Both the position numbers and the translations under genes were made by a program. A stretch of DNA of 64,000 bases, taken from the NCBI GenBank assembly GCA_030267965.1, contig BRYA01000194.1, forward strand, positions 9,410 through 73,409, read 5' to 3'. The DNA comes from Triparma columacea (lineage: Eukaryota; Sar; Bolidophyceae; Parmales; Triparmaceae). How positions within the stretch are numbered: the stretch's first letter is position 1; each line of letters opens with the position of its first letter. This document shows positions 12,401 to 23,917 of this stretch, piece by piece. Below the pieces are notes generated by a model. It made no database searches and was not told the DNA's origin. It saw only the letters and a program-made list of their open reading frames with translations.

Positions 12401-14806
12401 AAGGCCGGAGATGCCAGTGGTGGTGAGGAACTCAGGATCTTTGGCGAAAACTTCGGCCCCTTCAGGACCAATGTCAAGCTGATGATTGGCAACGATACCT
12501 GCAAGAATGCCTTCTGGACCAACGATGACCCAATCTTTGACAACGAGCCTTACATCAAGTGTGCCAGTAGCACCGAGACGTCTGTCGGGGTCAAAAATGT
12601 GACCCTGGAGGTTGCCTTCAGTGAAAGTGAGGTGTTCGATAGGTGGGAGGTCGAGTGCAAGATCGGCACCTACGGAAAGACCGATGAGTTCTGTGCCGAA
12701 TGCGGTGATCCCCTTCTTACTGGGTACGTCTGCGAACGGGATGGCTTGGCCAACCCTGAAGCCGATGAGGGTTGGTGGAACATTCTGCAGGAGGTAGGAA
12801 CACCCGGAGACAGCAGGTGCCATGAAGAGATGACGACGGGAACGAGGGAGTTCTGCCCCACCATGTGGCCCTGTATGCCCGGAGAGGCTTGCCTGGGCAA
12901 TAACACGTGCCAAGAGAAATATGATCCCATGAGCGAAAGGTGCAGTGACTGTAACGTTGGCTACTTCAAGCTTAACGGGCAATGCGCTGAGTGTCCTGAT
13001 AAGCCCTGGGTCATTGCCCTTGGTATTCTCATCGTAGGAGGTACCGCGGCGTACATTGGAAGCAAGTTGGACAAGAACCAGGTCAACTTGGGCATCATTA
13101 CGATTGGCGTCGATTACTTCCAGGTGATTGCCATCTTCAGCTCTGCGAACGTTGACTGGCCTCAGGAGCTGACAGACTTGTGGAACATGCTATCAGCGTT
13201 CAATCTGAATATAGACTTGGCTGCGCCCGAGTGTTGGCAGGGAGCTGATTTTACGTACGATCAGAAATGGATGGTTGTTGAGTTCACACCTGTAGCGCTT
13301 ATGTTCATGGCCATCTCTGCTTACGTCGCAAAGTACTGCTTCAAGAGGTTTAAGGGTAGGAAGGCAAGGCTGCACAGCCACGCTCCCAAGCTCTTTGGAA
13401 CCACCGTGACAATCTTCTACTACACGTACTTGTACGTGACGACCAAGACCCTCAGCGTCTTCAACTGTCAGCCTACCATCCCCAGCGATGGCTTCCAGTA
13501 CATGACCGAGGTCGGCACCGGCGACGGTATCTGTTACCAGGAGGGTTCCATGCAGCAGAAACTCGAGCCTTGGGCCTTTGTGACCTTCTGTCTCTACACC
13601 CTGGGCTTCCCGGCGTTCTGCGGCACGCTCCTGTACTTCAATAGGATGACGTGCTACTTGGACCAGGTCATGAAGGCGGCGAGGAAGACCGATGAGGAGC
13701 TCAAGGCTTGTGGTACTTACAAGTTCAGGAAGATGTGGCACCGCCTTTACCACTACTACAAGCCTCAGTACTTCTACTGGATCCTGCTGGTACTTTTCAG
13801 GAAATTCATGATCGCTGTAACGAGTCTAGTCTTCAGGAGCAACACCCTCTTTATGTTGAGTATGACACTCCTGGTGATCATTGTGAGTTACGCCATTCAG
13901 GTCAAGTACTCTCCGTATATGTCGACTTCCGAGTACGACGAGATCGTGGAGAAGAACTCAGCCATGATTGACGAGGTGACGTCCATGAAGTTGATGCAGC
14001 TGAAGATGATGCAGTCTCAGAACCAGCGCTCCAAGGCTGCCAAGTTAGGCAGGGAGAGCCTCATCGCTATGGGTCCCAAGGTTGAGCTCAGCTTTTTGCA
14101 CAACTACAACACCGTTGAAAGCTCCTTGCTTTTCAGCGCCATCATTGTCAACCTCAGTGGTATCATGTTTGAGTCCGGTCAGCTTGCGGGAGGCTATAAG
14201 AAGGGCCTGACCTACTGCATCATCATCCTAGTCTGCACCAGTCTCATCTACTTCATGTGGGTGCTCGCCACCGAGCTTTGGACGGCGTTCTATCCTGACA
14301 AGCCTTTCTTAGGGATGCCCTGCCTTAACCTTGGCAAGGTCGTCGAGGAGGCCGATGACATCCCGCGTGATAGCAGCCTTGTGTTCGATTCGAACCCTCT
14401 GGCGAACTCCAATGGCATCAGCGACGCCGACGGGAAGAAGCTCGACTTCCTCGAGAAGGAGCTCAACAAAATGTGGGGCAACGTGGCTCAGAAGGACAAG
14501 CTCATCAAGGCTCAGCAGGACGAGATAAGGCAACTAAAGAAGGGAGGAGGAGCAAGCAAGTTCCAGGGGCTCGCGAAGAATGTTATCTCCATGAACAAGG
14601 AGAAGAAGCAGTTCGGCAAGGTTGACAAGCGGCCTAGCACTAGGACAGGGTTGGGACCAAAGCAGGGAAGCACAAAGAACCCAATGGCAGGAAGCAACAG
14701 GGCCTTGGGGGTAGTAGCTGAGAAAATAGACGCTGTTAGTGCGAACGGCAGAGACAGCAATGATGTGGCATTGAAGGAGGATAGAATTGATTCCAATCAG
14801 CTGTAA
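495..14806 (+). CDS. Giant cadherin-repeat/IPT-TIG-repeat multi-pass surface protein
   Basis: The model has nine exons (495-817, 905-1130, 1284-1466, 1786-2008, 2172-3202, 3352-3994, 4084-4155, 4242-5112, 5209-14806), totalling 13170 nt and 4389 residues. The ATG at 495 is chosen because a signal peptide follows (MILTVFVLLSSPMMVLS). A beta-rich ectodomain of unknown family covers about residues 30-620. About ten cadherin-like repeats follow to about 2090, each closing with DVNEAP, DANEPP or DVNDKP type linkers and carrying LD(H/Y)E motifs. About a dozen IPT/TIG repeats span about 2100-3620, with motifs such as ITGTDFGP, LTGSNFG and LVGTNFG. A Cys-rich GCC2/GCC3-like stretch (CSDCNVGYFKLNGQCAECP) precedes about nine membrane segments at about 3789-4215. 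A coiled coil and basic tail end the protein. Cadherin and IPT folds imply calcium-dependent adhesion or ligand binding outside the cell. The actual role is inference. Confidence 0.9.
1611..1650. repeat. Four tandem copies of a 10-bp unit inside intron 3
   Basis: The unit gctacggaca is repeated four times (the first two copies have one mismatch each) within the 319-bp third intron of the giant cadherin gene. The repeats are followed by further degenerate agctgacggacagcc. They sit just upstream of a G/C-homopolymer-rich stretch and the CTTCGCTC-type intron tail. Confidence 0.8.
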
Positions 14807-15051
14807 GTGTGCAAAAAAGATAAACATCTTGGGGGGGATTGTGTTGGGAAGTGGGGTGGAAGGGTGGGGAGGGGAGAGGGGGGGGGGTCTTTCCGGGTTC
14901 TTCACATGAAACTAGCGATTGGCATGTGCTCTCATCTGAGGTTGAGCTTTCTTGTTCCCGAGGATTGTGGGGTGCGTGTCGTTTGGAAATTGGTAGTGAC
15001 GAGGAGGAAGAAAAGAGGAATGAAGGGACGTTTATTGAAAATGCGTGCAGC

Positions 15052-15873
15052 TTAATTCGTTTCCTTTTCCATTTGAGCACTTTCGTCGTCACTGTCTTCA
15101 TAAACCGTCAGGGCTGCGTCCAACAATTCTCCGACTTCACGACCAACTTCTTCTCCAATAGTCAAGTCCTGCGAAGAAAAAGACGGGTCGTTAGTGAGTT
15201 GCGATGCGATGTGATGTAAAACGTATCCGTTGTGCAGAGAATGTGCTACATTTCTTAACCCTAACAGATGCTCACCTCATCATGGCGATTCTGAAACAAC
15301 TTTACCACCAAATACAACTCCAGGGGGGCATGAATTAGGAAAGTCATCTTGTAGCATATCAAGCCTTCGGCGACTCCAAGCGCTAAATTGGTCGGGTCCG
15401 ACTTCATAGCTTTTGCAACATGTACAAACATGGAATTGCTCGATACCTGGTCCCCAAATATCTTGCTGTATTTCCTGTAGTTCTCTCCCATCCAAGTCCA
15501 CACTTTGCTGGATTGTTCAACGCTCGGCTCGCCCCTGAATGCCGTGCGGTTCCTATCGAACCTTCTGAGATTGTTGGCAAAGTTCCCCTCGTTTTTTCTA
15601 TTGTCTATGATTGCCTTATTCAATCGTTTTTCTGGGGTGAAGGTGGGTGTTAGCAAGGTAGAGATCGTCTCCTATGGACCCCAGGGAATGCCCTCCCCAC
15701 TCACCTCCCTCCCCAAAAACTCTCTTTAGCGGTCTGAATTTAACCCCAGCCAGAATAAATGCACCAGACGTCGCCCATTTCACCGCTGCAAAAGTTGATA
15801 GTACTGCTGGAATTTGACTGGGCTTAAGTCCAGCGCGTTTCTCCAGAAATTGATGCAATGCTTCGAAAACCAT
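15052..15873 (-). CDS. Conserved-looking hypothetical protein, 213 aa
   Basis: Three exons on the minus strand (15873-15705, 15631-15276, 15168-15052) total 642 nt with GTGAG donors and in-frame joins. The protein starts MVFEALHQFLEKRAGLKPSQ and has one moderately hydrophobic stretch (AAVKWATSGAFILAGVKF) near residues 30-47. A mixed charged middle and an acidic C-terminus (YEDSDDESAQMEKETN) follow. I do not recognise the family. The short hydrophobic stretch could be a membrane segment or a targeting region of a mitochondrial or plastid protein. It converges on the cadherin gene with a 245-bp gap. Confidence 0.75.
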
Positions 15874-16189
15874 CGGGTAAAATCAAGGAGAGGACGACGA
15901 TGTGAAGGAAGGGGGAGAGGTAGAGTTGTCGAGGCCTTCGTCGAGATGAAGAAATTTTGTGAAGGGGTTTAGAGAGGGTTTGTAGAATTTGAGGTGGAAT
16001 AGATATGGATTATAATTGCGTGTGGAGAGGTAAATATTGTCTTGAAGTATTTCCAGTAGCGGAATTCAAGTGTTTTTCCTTTGGACAAAAAAGGCCAAGA
16101 ACACAACAAGTCAGGTTTTTCGGATTTTTTCATTTTTACACTCGGACAACTTATTTACACTCGCCAACTTATAACGGTATACCCTCGAC
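15874..16189. other. Intergenic, 316 bp
   Basis: This lies between the 5' end of the 213-residue gene and the 3' end of the Patched-like gene, both on the minus strand. It should hold the promoter of the former and the 3' UTR of the latter. I see no further gene; the short frame at 16005-16193 looks like chance. Confidence 0.5.
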
Positions 16190-19142
16190 TTAGAGTTCGA
16201 TCTCTTTGTTGCCGACGCTAACCATTTCACCGTGGGAGTTCTTTCCGGCGTTCGAGTAGGCTCTGGGCCCGACCCAGCTTAGTAGAACGGGGAGGAAGAT
16301 CATTCCGTTTCCGACTCCGAATACGCACGTGAGGAAGAACTGTTTGAAGAGCACCCTGAAGACGTAGCTGCCGCTTCCGCTGAGGACGACAACAGCAAGG
16401 AAGGTAGAGATTGCACCTTGGAGGACGGCAGCACCAATGTCGGTGAGTGTTGCGATGACTCTCTCGCTCCTGTTGTTCCCAGGCTTGAGCATGAAGCAGT
16501 GCCCAACATGAGCACTGTAGTCCACAGCCAAACCAACAGCGAGGGTGAGGTTAATCACGGACACGTTGTCGATGACGAGGCCCCAGAAATACATGGCGCC
16601 AAGGATTTCGATGATCGCACAGCCGACGCAGAGGAAGACCAGGCCGGCAGTGAGAGGGTGGGCTATGAGAATGAGAGTGATGACAAACACTGCCGCCATA
16701 CAGAGGCTGACGTTCGAGATCATCTCGTCCTCGATGACAATATACGTCTCCCAGTCGAGGAAGTTGAAAGTGTAAGAATACGCATCGATGTCAAGAGAGG
16801 CAGTGAGGGCTCGAATCTGAGTCATAGCCTCAACCTCAAGACTGGCAACATCGTTGATCGCAGGGTCGAAGCGGAGATCGATTTTGCTCGTTTTGATGTC
16901 AGTCCTAGTGTTAAAGAAGACGCTGTTGCTGTATCGGGCGCCAGCTCCGGCGAGGAAGGATTCGAGGTTGTCGTAAAACTGGGTCTCGTCGTTGGGCAGG
17001 CCCTCAGCGTCGAGGCTGTTCGACCCAATACAACCCCCGTAGCACGCTGCGGTAACGTAATCAACGTAGCTATCGTACCATGAGTCGTAGTTGTTGGGAT
17101 CACTCGTTGTAAGGAGGTGGGCCTCTCCGTCGTACGTTGTCTTGAGGGCCTTGATGCTCGACTGCTTGGCAAAGTAGTCGAAGTCCTCGAGGACGAGAGA
17201 TACCGCCTTCCCGTCTCCGCCAAAGAGGGCGTCGTTCTCGCGGAAGGTATCCTGGATGTAAGAGTTGTCGGGCACGAAGCTCAACTGGTTGCTCTCCACC
17301 TTGAGCTGCGAGGCTCCGTAGGCTCCTGCACCAAGCAAAGCCATGGAGAAGAGGGTGATGACGATTCCAACGTTTTTATTCACGATGAAGGGCCCGTAAG
17401 TGTTCTTCATGAAGTCGGAAACGGGGCCGGGGTTCGTCTCGAAGGCTTCCCTTTTCTTGTCTAGCTCTACAACGAGCGAAGCGAAGCCAGAAAGGATTAG
17501 AATAAGGATTGGGATTGGGATGAGCGATGGGAAATACCGGTCCTCATCTTGAATGTAGTTACATTGTTTCGTGCGATTTATGCTCTGTTAGTCCTCACCT
17601 GAGTTCTCAGCCACCTTGAAGCAGCAGCAGCAATCCATCCTGCGGGCTTTCTGCCTGCGCTCGTCGATGACGACGTAGGCTCCAAAGAAGATGCACTGGA
17701 AAAGGAAGAGGAAGAGGATGCCAGTGGCAGCATAAAAACAGAAGGATGCCAGGGCGGGGAGGGAAGTAGAAGTGGAGATGATGAAGGCGACAAAGTCCGT
17801 CATGGAAGTGACGGTAATGGAAACTCCAGCGTGAGCCATGGTTTCTTTCATCCTCTTGGCGATGTGGTCGTCGGGGTTCGACTGCCTATAAGAATTCATA
17901 ATGACGAAGGAGTCGTCGACTCCAAGACCGAGGAGGACGAAGGGTAGGACGGAGTGGACGGGGGTGTAAGGCCAGTCGAACATCTGCGAGAGCCCCATAG
18001 AAGCAGCGATACTCATACCGACGGCAAGAACAGACATCATTGAGAGGGCAAGACGGGAGGAAATCTGCACAGAGGAGGACAGAACGAAATTTGGGGTTAG
18101 TTGTTTTGAAGGCATGGGCGCGGTCGCGAGGCGTCGTAGGCATTCTCACCTTGTCTCCACACTTCCCGAGGTTAAAGCAAAGGTAAATGATGATGATGAG
18201 GAAGCCAATATTCATGAGGACAATATCGCCTCCAATCGCACCACCAAACTCATCGGAAAAGCTCCTCTCGGCGAACCTGTAGCAGGTGAGCCCAGAAGTG
18301 CACGTCTCCCCAATCTCTAGGAACTTGCCTTCCCACTCCGTGGCTGGCAAGTCCTGGTAGTCACCCTTGACTACAACCTGCCTGTTCTCGAGAAAGTAGG
18401 TGATCTTCGCCCCAGAGGCAGAGTAGTCTCCAGTCGCTGGATCCGTGGAGAAGTCGGAGAGGAAAGATTTGAGGTCGGCCTCCGTGGCGTCGTTCTTAAG
18501 CGTCAGCTGGATGTCCGAGTCGCTCTCCAGAGTGGCCTTGTCATAGTCCCAATACTGCAGGACGGAGTTAATCATGCAAGGGTGGCCATCACCGGGGAGC
18601 TGGAAGCAGAGAGAATTTAAGTCCCAGTCAGCGTCCTCCACAGTCACGGAGGCGGCCTCCACTTGATCGTGGATGTCCATCAGAGAGAGGAGATTGTCCT
18701 TGGTGATAATGTTGTTGGAGGAGGTTGGGACACCAATGATGTAATCTATGCGGAAAGGCTTGGGGTAGTTCGCGGCATATTTGGCCTTTAAGAGTAGAGT
18801 AGGGGGCATGGGGGGGTGGGAGGGGTCAGAGTCTAGGTGACAACAAACATGAATATTAAGAACCCTGCTTACCTGGTCAGACTGGGCCTGAGTACCCTGC
18901 GGGATCCAGAGTTTCTCAGATCTATTCTCCGACCTAAAGTCTCTGAATCCCATTGTACACACGACCGTGATAATGAGGGACAAGAGCATGAATGACTTGG
19001 GTTTCATCCCGAGGGCGTTGCCCAGGGATCCGAAAGATGAGGAAAGGGCATGATCAACGGCGTCGGAAATGCCCTCAAGAAACGTGCGGGAACCATCAGA
19101 GTCAGCGTGAGTCTTGGTTGGCTCTACGCTAGGATTACACAT
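16190..19142 (-). CDS. Patched/Dispatched-like sterol-sensing-domain (RND-type) membrane protein
   Basis: Four minus-strand exons (19142-18873, 18785-18150, 18064-17599, 17466-16190) sum to 2649 nt, 882 residues. The order is that of eukaryotic RND proteins: TM1 at about 49-66, a large lumenal loop to about 280, a five-helix sterol-sensing domain, a cytosolic loop with a CCCC cluster, TM7, a second lumenal loop and a final helix bundle. The mid-helix motif GLGVDDSFVIM in the first bundle and GLAVDYSAHVGHCF in the second match the paired acidic proton-relay positions of Patched/NPC1/Dispatched proteins. A role in sterol or lipid transport, or release of lipid-linked ligands, is likely by family; the substrate is unknown. 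About 880 residues is near PTCHD size. The last intron ends in the CTTCGCTTCGCTCGTTGTAG tail seen in other introns here. Confidence 0.9.
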
Positions 19143-19299
19143 ATCAATAGCCTACTTCAGTTTTGCTGACTGTCCAGAAGTGAACCAGAGTGGTGACAGT
19201 GAGGAAAAGGTTCAAGCTGACGTTTTTGAAGCAAGGGTGAAACAAAATGGGGGGGATTTGTCATTCAATTCATCTTTACTTTCAAATAAAACCATTTAA

Positions 19300-21621
19300 T
19301 TACTTGTCGTCGTCGCGCTGTGGCCGCCTTTGGGGGTTGCGAGGATCAGGACGGACCTTGCTGTCCTCCATCTTTACGTAATTAGAGTGTGCCCCAACAC
19401 CAACTCTGCCTAGGATGCTGCGTGCGTTACTGCCGTTGTGTAACGCGGCATTGTCGACGATATTGCTGTTACTTGCCAGTCTTCGCATGCCAGACGTACT
19501 GCGCCCCTTAGCGAATAGCCGATTGAGTTGTAGGCAGAGGTACTTGAACGAGGTGGTAGTACACTCCCTTTTCCACTCCCCCAAATGAACCTTGAGGAAG
19601 AAAGAGTACATTAGGAGGACGAAAGTGAGAGGAATGACGACGATGGAAACCAGAATTGCGAAGCTGGGGTACCCGGTGCGGTTCTGGGGCTTGTAGGACG
19701 TGGATTTTGAGGACAATCCGAACACTGTGACAGTGTTGAGAATTCTGGATATGAGGGCAGTAGCTTTCTCCTCGTTCATGCACACCGAGGCGGTCGTCAC
19801 TTGCTCCTTCTTGGAACAGTAAGATACCCCGGGGACGCTCGACTCGCACTTGAGAATGGACGAGTCGATGTAGAGGTTCTTGCACAGGGAAAGCGTCAGG
19901 AGGCCCTCGAAGATCTTCGACTGGGACTGGCGGAAAGGGTTTTTGTTGGATCTACAACAAAGGTTGCGTTTGTGAAGCAAGTGATGTTAGAATTGTGTTT
20001 GCTTTTGCCCGTTCATTTGTACATCACAAATAGTGTCAGACGGTGGCTGTATCTGCCAGTGGCACTCACCTGTACGTGTTTGAGTTGTAGGTGCCCATGG
20101 TGCAGTCGTAGCACGTCTTCTTGTCGCTCATATACTCGAGGAGCGCATGGCTATAGCCCATGTCTGAGAATACTGAGCTGCAGGGTGCAGGGAAGTCGGG
20201 GGGTTGGAGCGACGGTATATAATTGGGTTAGTGTTTGGGATTTACAGGTTTAACAGCTTCGTTATATTGATTTTTTTCACAAGCTTGCGTTACAGTACAA
20301 GCGGCACCAGTCGCGTATAACAACATACAGTGTAGACAAGCGTCGCTTTTCTGCTACATGTTTTCCTCCTTTTTCTTCTCACCTCTCACTGCCGCTCCCA
20401 AGGTGCGTGTTACAATCCGAATCCTTGAAGATGCCTATGCTGACCTTTCCGGACTTGCACGTCGGACCCGAAAAGTAGTCCGTGTTCGGCACCGCTGTGC
20501 ACTCGGTCGGGAGGGAGCTGTATGAGAGCGGACTGAAGTTGTTGGAGGATGTGGCCGTGCAGTATGTCGTGCAGAGCTTGCAAAAAGTTCCGAAATGTCT
20601 GCCTTGATTGTTTCCACATGAAAACAATTCGCACTGGGAGCAAATGCTGTTTACCTTTCTCTGCCAATGGGACTGAAAGATTGTGATATACGATGAGAGG
20701 GATATACTGTAGACGCCAGAGTTGGCGCCAGAGAAGGACGAACATGAGGAGGAGGGTGATAAGAGAAACGACACCCTCTTAAATTTGGAGAAAGAGGACG
20801 CGGACGTGTAGTACCCGTCGAGCCGCCGATTACCCTCGCCACCGTAAGAATCGTCCTTGTCGTTGTAGTAGCCGCCGTAAGAATCATCTGCAAAATCATC
20901 GTTCTCGTCGTCGTCATTTGTGTCGCTGTTGCTGTCGTCCTTTTTGTTGAGGAATATTGTGCTCATGCAGGTCTGGTACACGAACGAGTATTCAGATATG
21001 TCGAACGGCTTGTAGGCTTCAGAATACGTTTCAGGGGTCTCGTGGGGGAAAGAGGAACATTCAGCAGTACCTGGGGAGTACAGGGAGAATGGTGAGTGAG
21101 AGTTGTCAAAAGTGTTCCTTTATTCCTCCTGTAACACCTCCTCTCTCTCACCTGTCCAGTCACGAGACGACGACCTGGAACTGAGGGGTGGTAAAAGGTC
21201 GGGGGTTGAGGGTTAGGGGTGTGACAGTGTCAATAGCAGAAGGGGATGGTCGGTTGGGACGGTGGGTGAGCCTCATGGAGGAATTAAAGCCCCTCACCTG
21301 CTATGGTCTCCGCTGTTTGAATTCAACTGCCTATAATTCTCCTTGACTAGAACTGCGTGCTTCAAAAGTTCGACCATCATGTCTGTACTCTCAACTTGTA
21401 GTGTATCTATTGGTGAATTAGTGTTGTTGCTGTAATTTGGTTGCTTAGAAGAGGAAACCTGAACAAGGCGTTTTGAGTTTTCAATTTTAGTAAATGTACT
21501 GGGCGTTAGTTGAGCGAATTAGATCCATTTGGAGTACACATGTGTTCAATTCGCTCCCGTGACTTACATAATGGAGCTGCCATCCGGCCAAGAGGCAGCA
21601 GATGAGGCGAATAGAGATCAT
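19300..21621 (-). CDS. Secreted/type I membrane protein with acidic Tyr/Gly stretch and Cys-rich region
   Basis: Six minus-strand exons (21621-21568, 21458-21298, 21174-21152, 21070-20383, 20177-20070, 19951-19300) sum to 1686 nt, 561 residues. Exon 1 encodes only a signal peptide (MISIRLICCLLAGWQLHY) and ends at a consensus gtaagt donor; exon 3 is a 23-nt microexon. The ectodomain has a highly acidic segment with repeated DDSYGG, then many cysteines (CSQCELFSC, CKLC, CYDCTMGTYNS), the last resembling GCC2/GCC3 repeats. A single membrane helix (FAILVSIVVIPLTFVLLMYSFF) precedes a basic cytosolic tail. I do not recognise the family. A start at 21684 would add 21 residues before the signal peptide, so 21621 is preferred. 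It diverges from the TMEM175-like gene with only 91 bp between starts. Confidence 0.75.
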
Positions 21622-21712
21622 CAATATTTCTGCTGCTCTTTGCTCGCTTTGTCCTTTGTCGCTCACCTTCTTTACCTTCCTCATCTTTTTTTGTGCTGTT
21701 GTCTGCTAGAAT

Positions 21713-23828
21713 TTGCGTGACATGCGTGACTCCTCTGTCGAGGACGCAGCCCTCGCTCTTGGAGTCCGAGGTTACCGAATAACTAGTCTCTCTGACGCTG
21801 TATTTTCTATAATTGCCACCATAACCTGCGTGCCCCTGGCGGCCAGCGTCTCCTATGATAGGAAGAATGAGGACTCACAGAGCAGCGTGGTGGACGCGCT
21901 AAGGGAGAGTAAATGGGCGATACTTTATTGTTGGGTGACGTTCAATATCGTCAGTAGGATGCAACACTACCATGCTGTGATATTCGATAGGGTCAAGAGG
22001 GCAAGTGTGATGGTCGTGCTGGCTAATACGATGTACCTACTCTTTGTTAGTTTCGTCCCCATGGGGCAGACTTTGCTTTCTGAGGCGAGCATAAAGGGGG
22101 GTGCTGGTCCTGACTACAAGGAGCCAGTAATGTTCTTCGTCGGTCTGCTGAGCCTTATTAGATTTTCGGGTGCGCTGCTGGTATACCTGCTGCCTAAGGG
22201 CGAAGATGAGTTCCGCGTGTGCCTCCGTCGGCGGCGCCTCGTCCAGGAGGCATCTGGCGGTTTGATTTATTTGTGCTTGGCGTTCTTACCCGTTTGGATG
22301 TTCACTGAGGATTCATGGAATTGGGGGGTGCCCTGTTACATCGCACTGCTTCTAGCAGGGTACAAGGGCAGCAAGCTGATATCGATGATAGTTCTGAGGA
22401 GATGGTGGCGTTACCCGGAAGATATGGTTACAAAGACTACTCACCACACCTCCAAAAGGTACAGCCGGAGCAGGTGAGTGAGAGAGCCCGGGAAACAGTA
22501 GCGCGGCAACCTCAACCACGCGCACGCATGCCCACATGTACACGCACACGCACATTAACATGCGCCACAACTCTCGCTCGTCGCAGGGTGGACGCTTACA
22601 CTGACGGGGTGCTTGCGATTAGCGCAACCCTTATCGTCCTTGATATAAGCAGCTGCACCGGCCAACCGAGCGGCTTGAACCAGTGCGGGGATGTCATGAC
22701 TTACCTGAGCGACAGGAAGTCTCAGCTGTACGCCTACATGGTGACGTTCGTGCTCATCTGCGCCCTTCTATGGGCTAGACATGCGAGGTGGGTGTGAGCA
22801 CACATACACATGTCTATTAAGTACACATCTTTATCTAACCTCCTTTACTCCTCCCCCCCCACCTCCCCCTTCCCAGCATGTGGAAGTACGTTACGCAGAG
22901 TGGGATGATCTTGCAAGCCCTGAACACACAGTGCCTGTGCTTCATCGCCCTCATGTCTTACAGCATCGAGCTCATGATGTCCTTCGACGAGGACGACGAG
23001 CAGAGGAGACACGCAGTGACCTTTTGGCTTTCGAACGTCCTCATGATTAGTCTGTGTATACTAATCATGGGGGCGGGCATCTTCAGCAAGTACAACACGC
23101 TTCCGAGAGACGAGAAAGAGAGGCTGAATAAGACAAGCACCCGAAAGTGGACGTTTGTCTCTGGCCTGCTCCTTCCTTTCTGGACTCTCCTTGGGATTAT
23201 TGCCACTCTTACCATAAAGGAGGGCCAGAGGGCGTGGTCGATCGCGATCGGATTCCAGATTTTTCTGCATCCCCTCTCGCAACTGATTGTCTTTTGGCGC
23301 TACATGCTCGTGTACAAGAAAGAGAGGGAGGGTGTATTCGATGAGGGTAATGACCACGGAAGTGGGCTCACGAGGAGCCTATTGGGGGATGCAAAGAGGA
23401 GCTCTGGAGGAGGAACTGGGATTGGCGGTCACAGCACGATTAGCAGGGGATACTATAGCCGGGAGTACCGAGAGAATTACGAGGAGGAGGAGGAGGAGGA
23501 GGAGGAGCGGGAGCGAGAGCGAGAGCAGGAGCGGGAGGGATGGCGGCGGTGGGAGAACAAGGAAAAGGGAGTGGAATTTCTTGGGGAGGACAACGAAGCG
23601 AAGGAAGGTGGTAAAGGGAGTTCTACGCCAGAGAGTGATTCAACGAAGTCAACTCTTGACGAAACTCAGGCTGATGAAACGCAGATCATGGTGGACTCGA
23701 GCCTTTTGGCGGTGAGTACAGCTACTAGCGTAAGTGAGACTTCGACTTCGCCTACCAAACAAGGCCGCCCTTACACGTACCAGCCTCCTGTGGTTCTGGA
23801 AGAAAAGGAAGGCAACAACAACGACACG

Positions 23829-23917
<89 letters not shown>

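Noticed and set aside
11957..12982. 341-codon antisense open frame opposite the giant cadherin-IPT gene
   Set aside because: The sense strand is a continuous repeat-containing protein; the antisense product has no recognisable motif and is expected from codon bias.
22781..23050. Overlapping plus-strand frame at the start of TMEM175 exon 3
   Set aside because: It reads the same exon in another frame; the chosen frame continues the channel repeat and all exon joins sum to a multiple of three.
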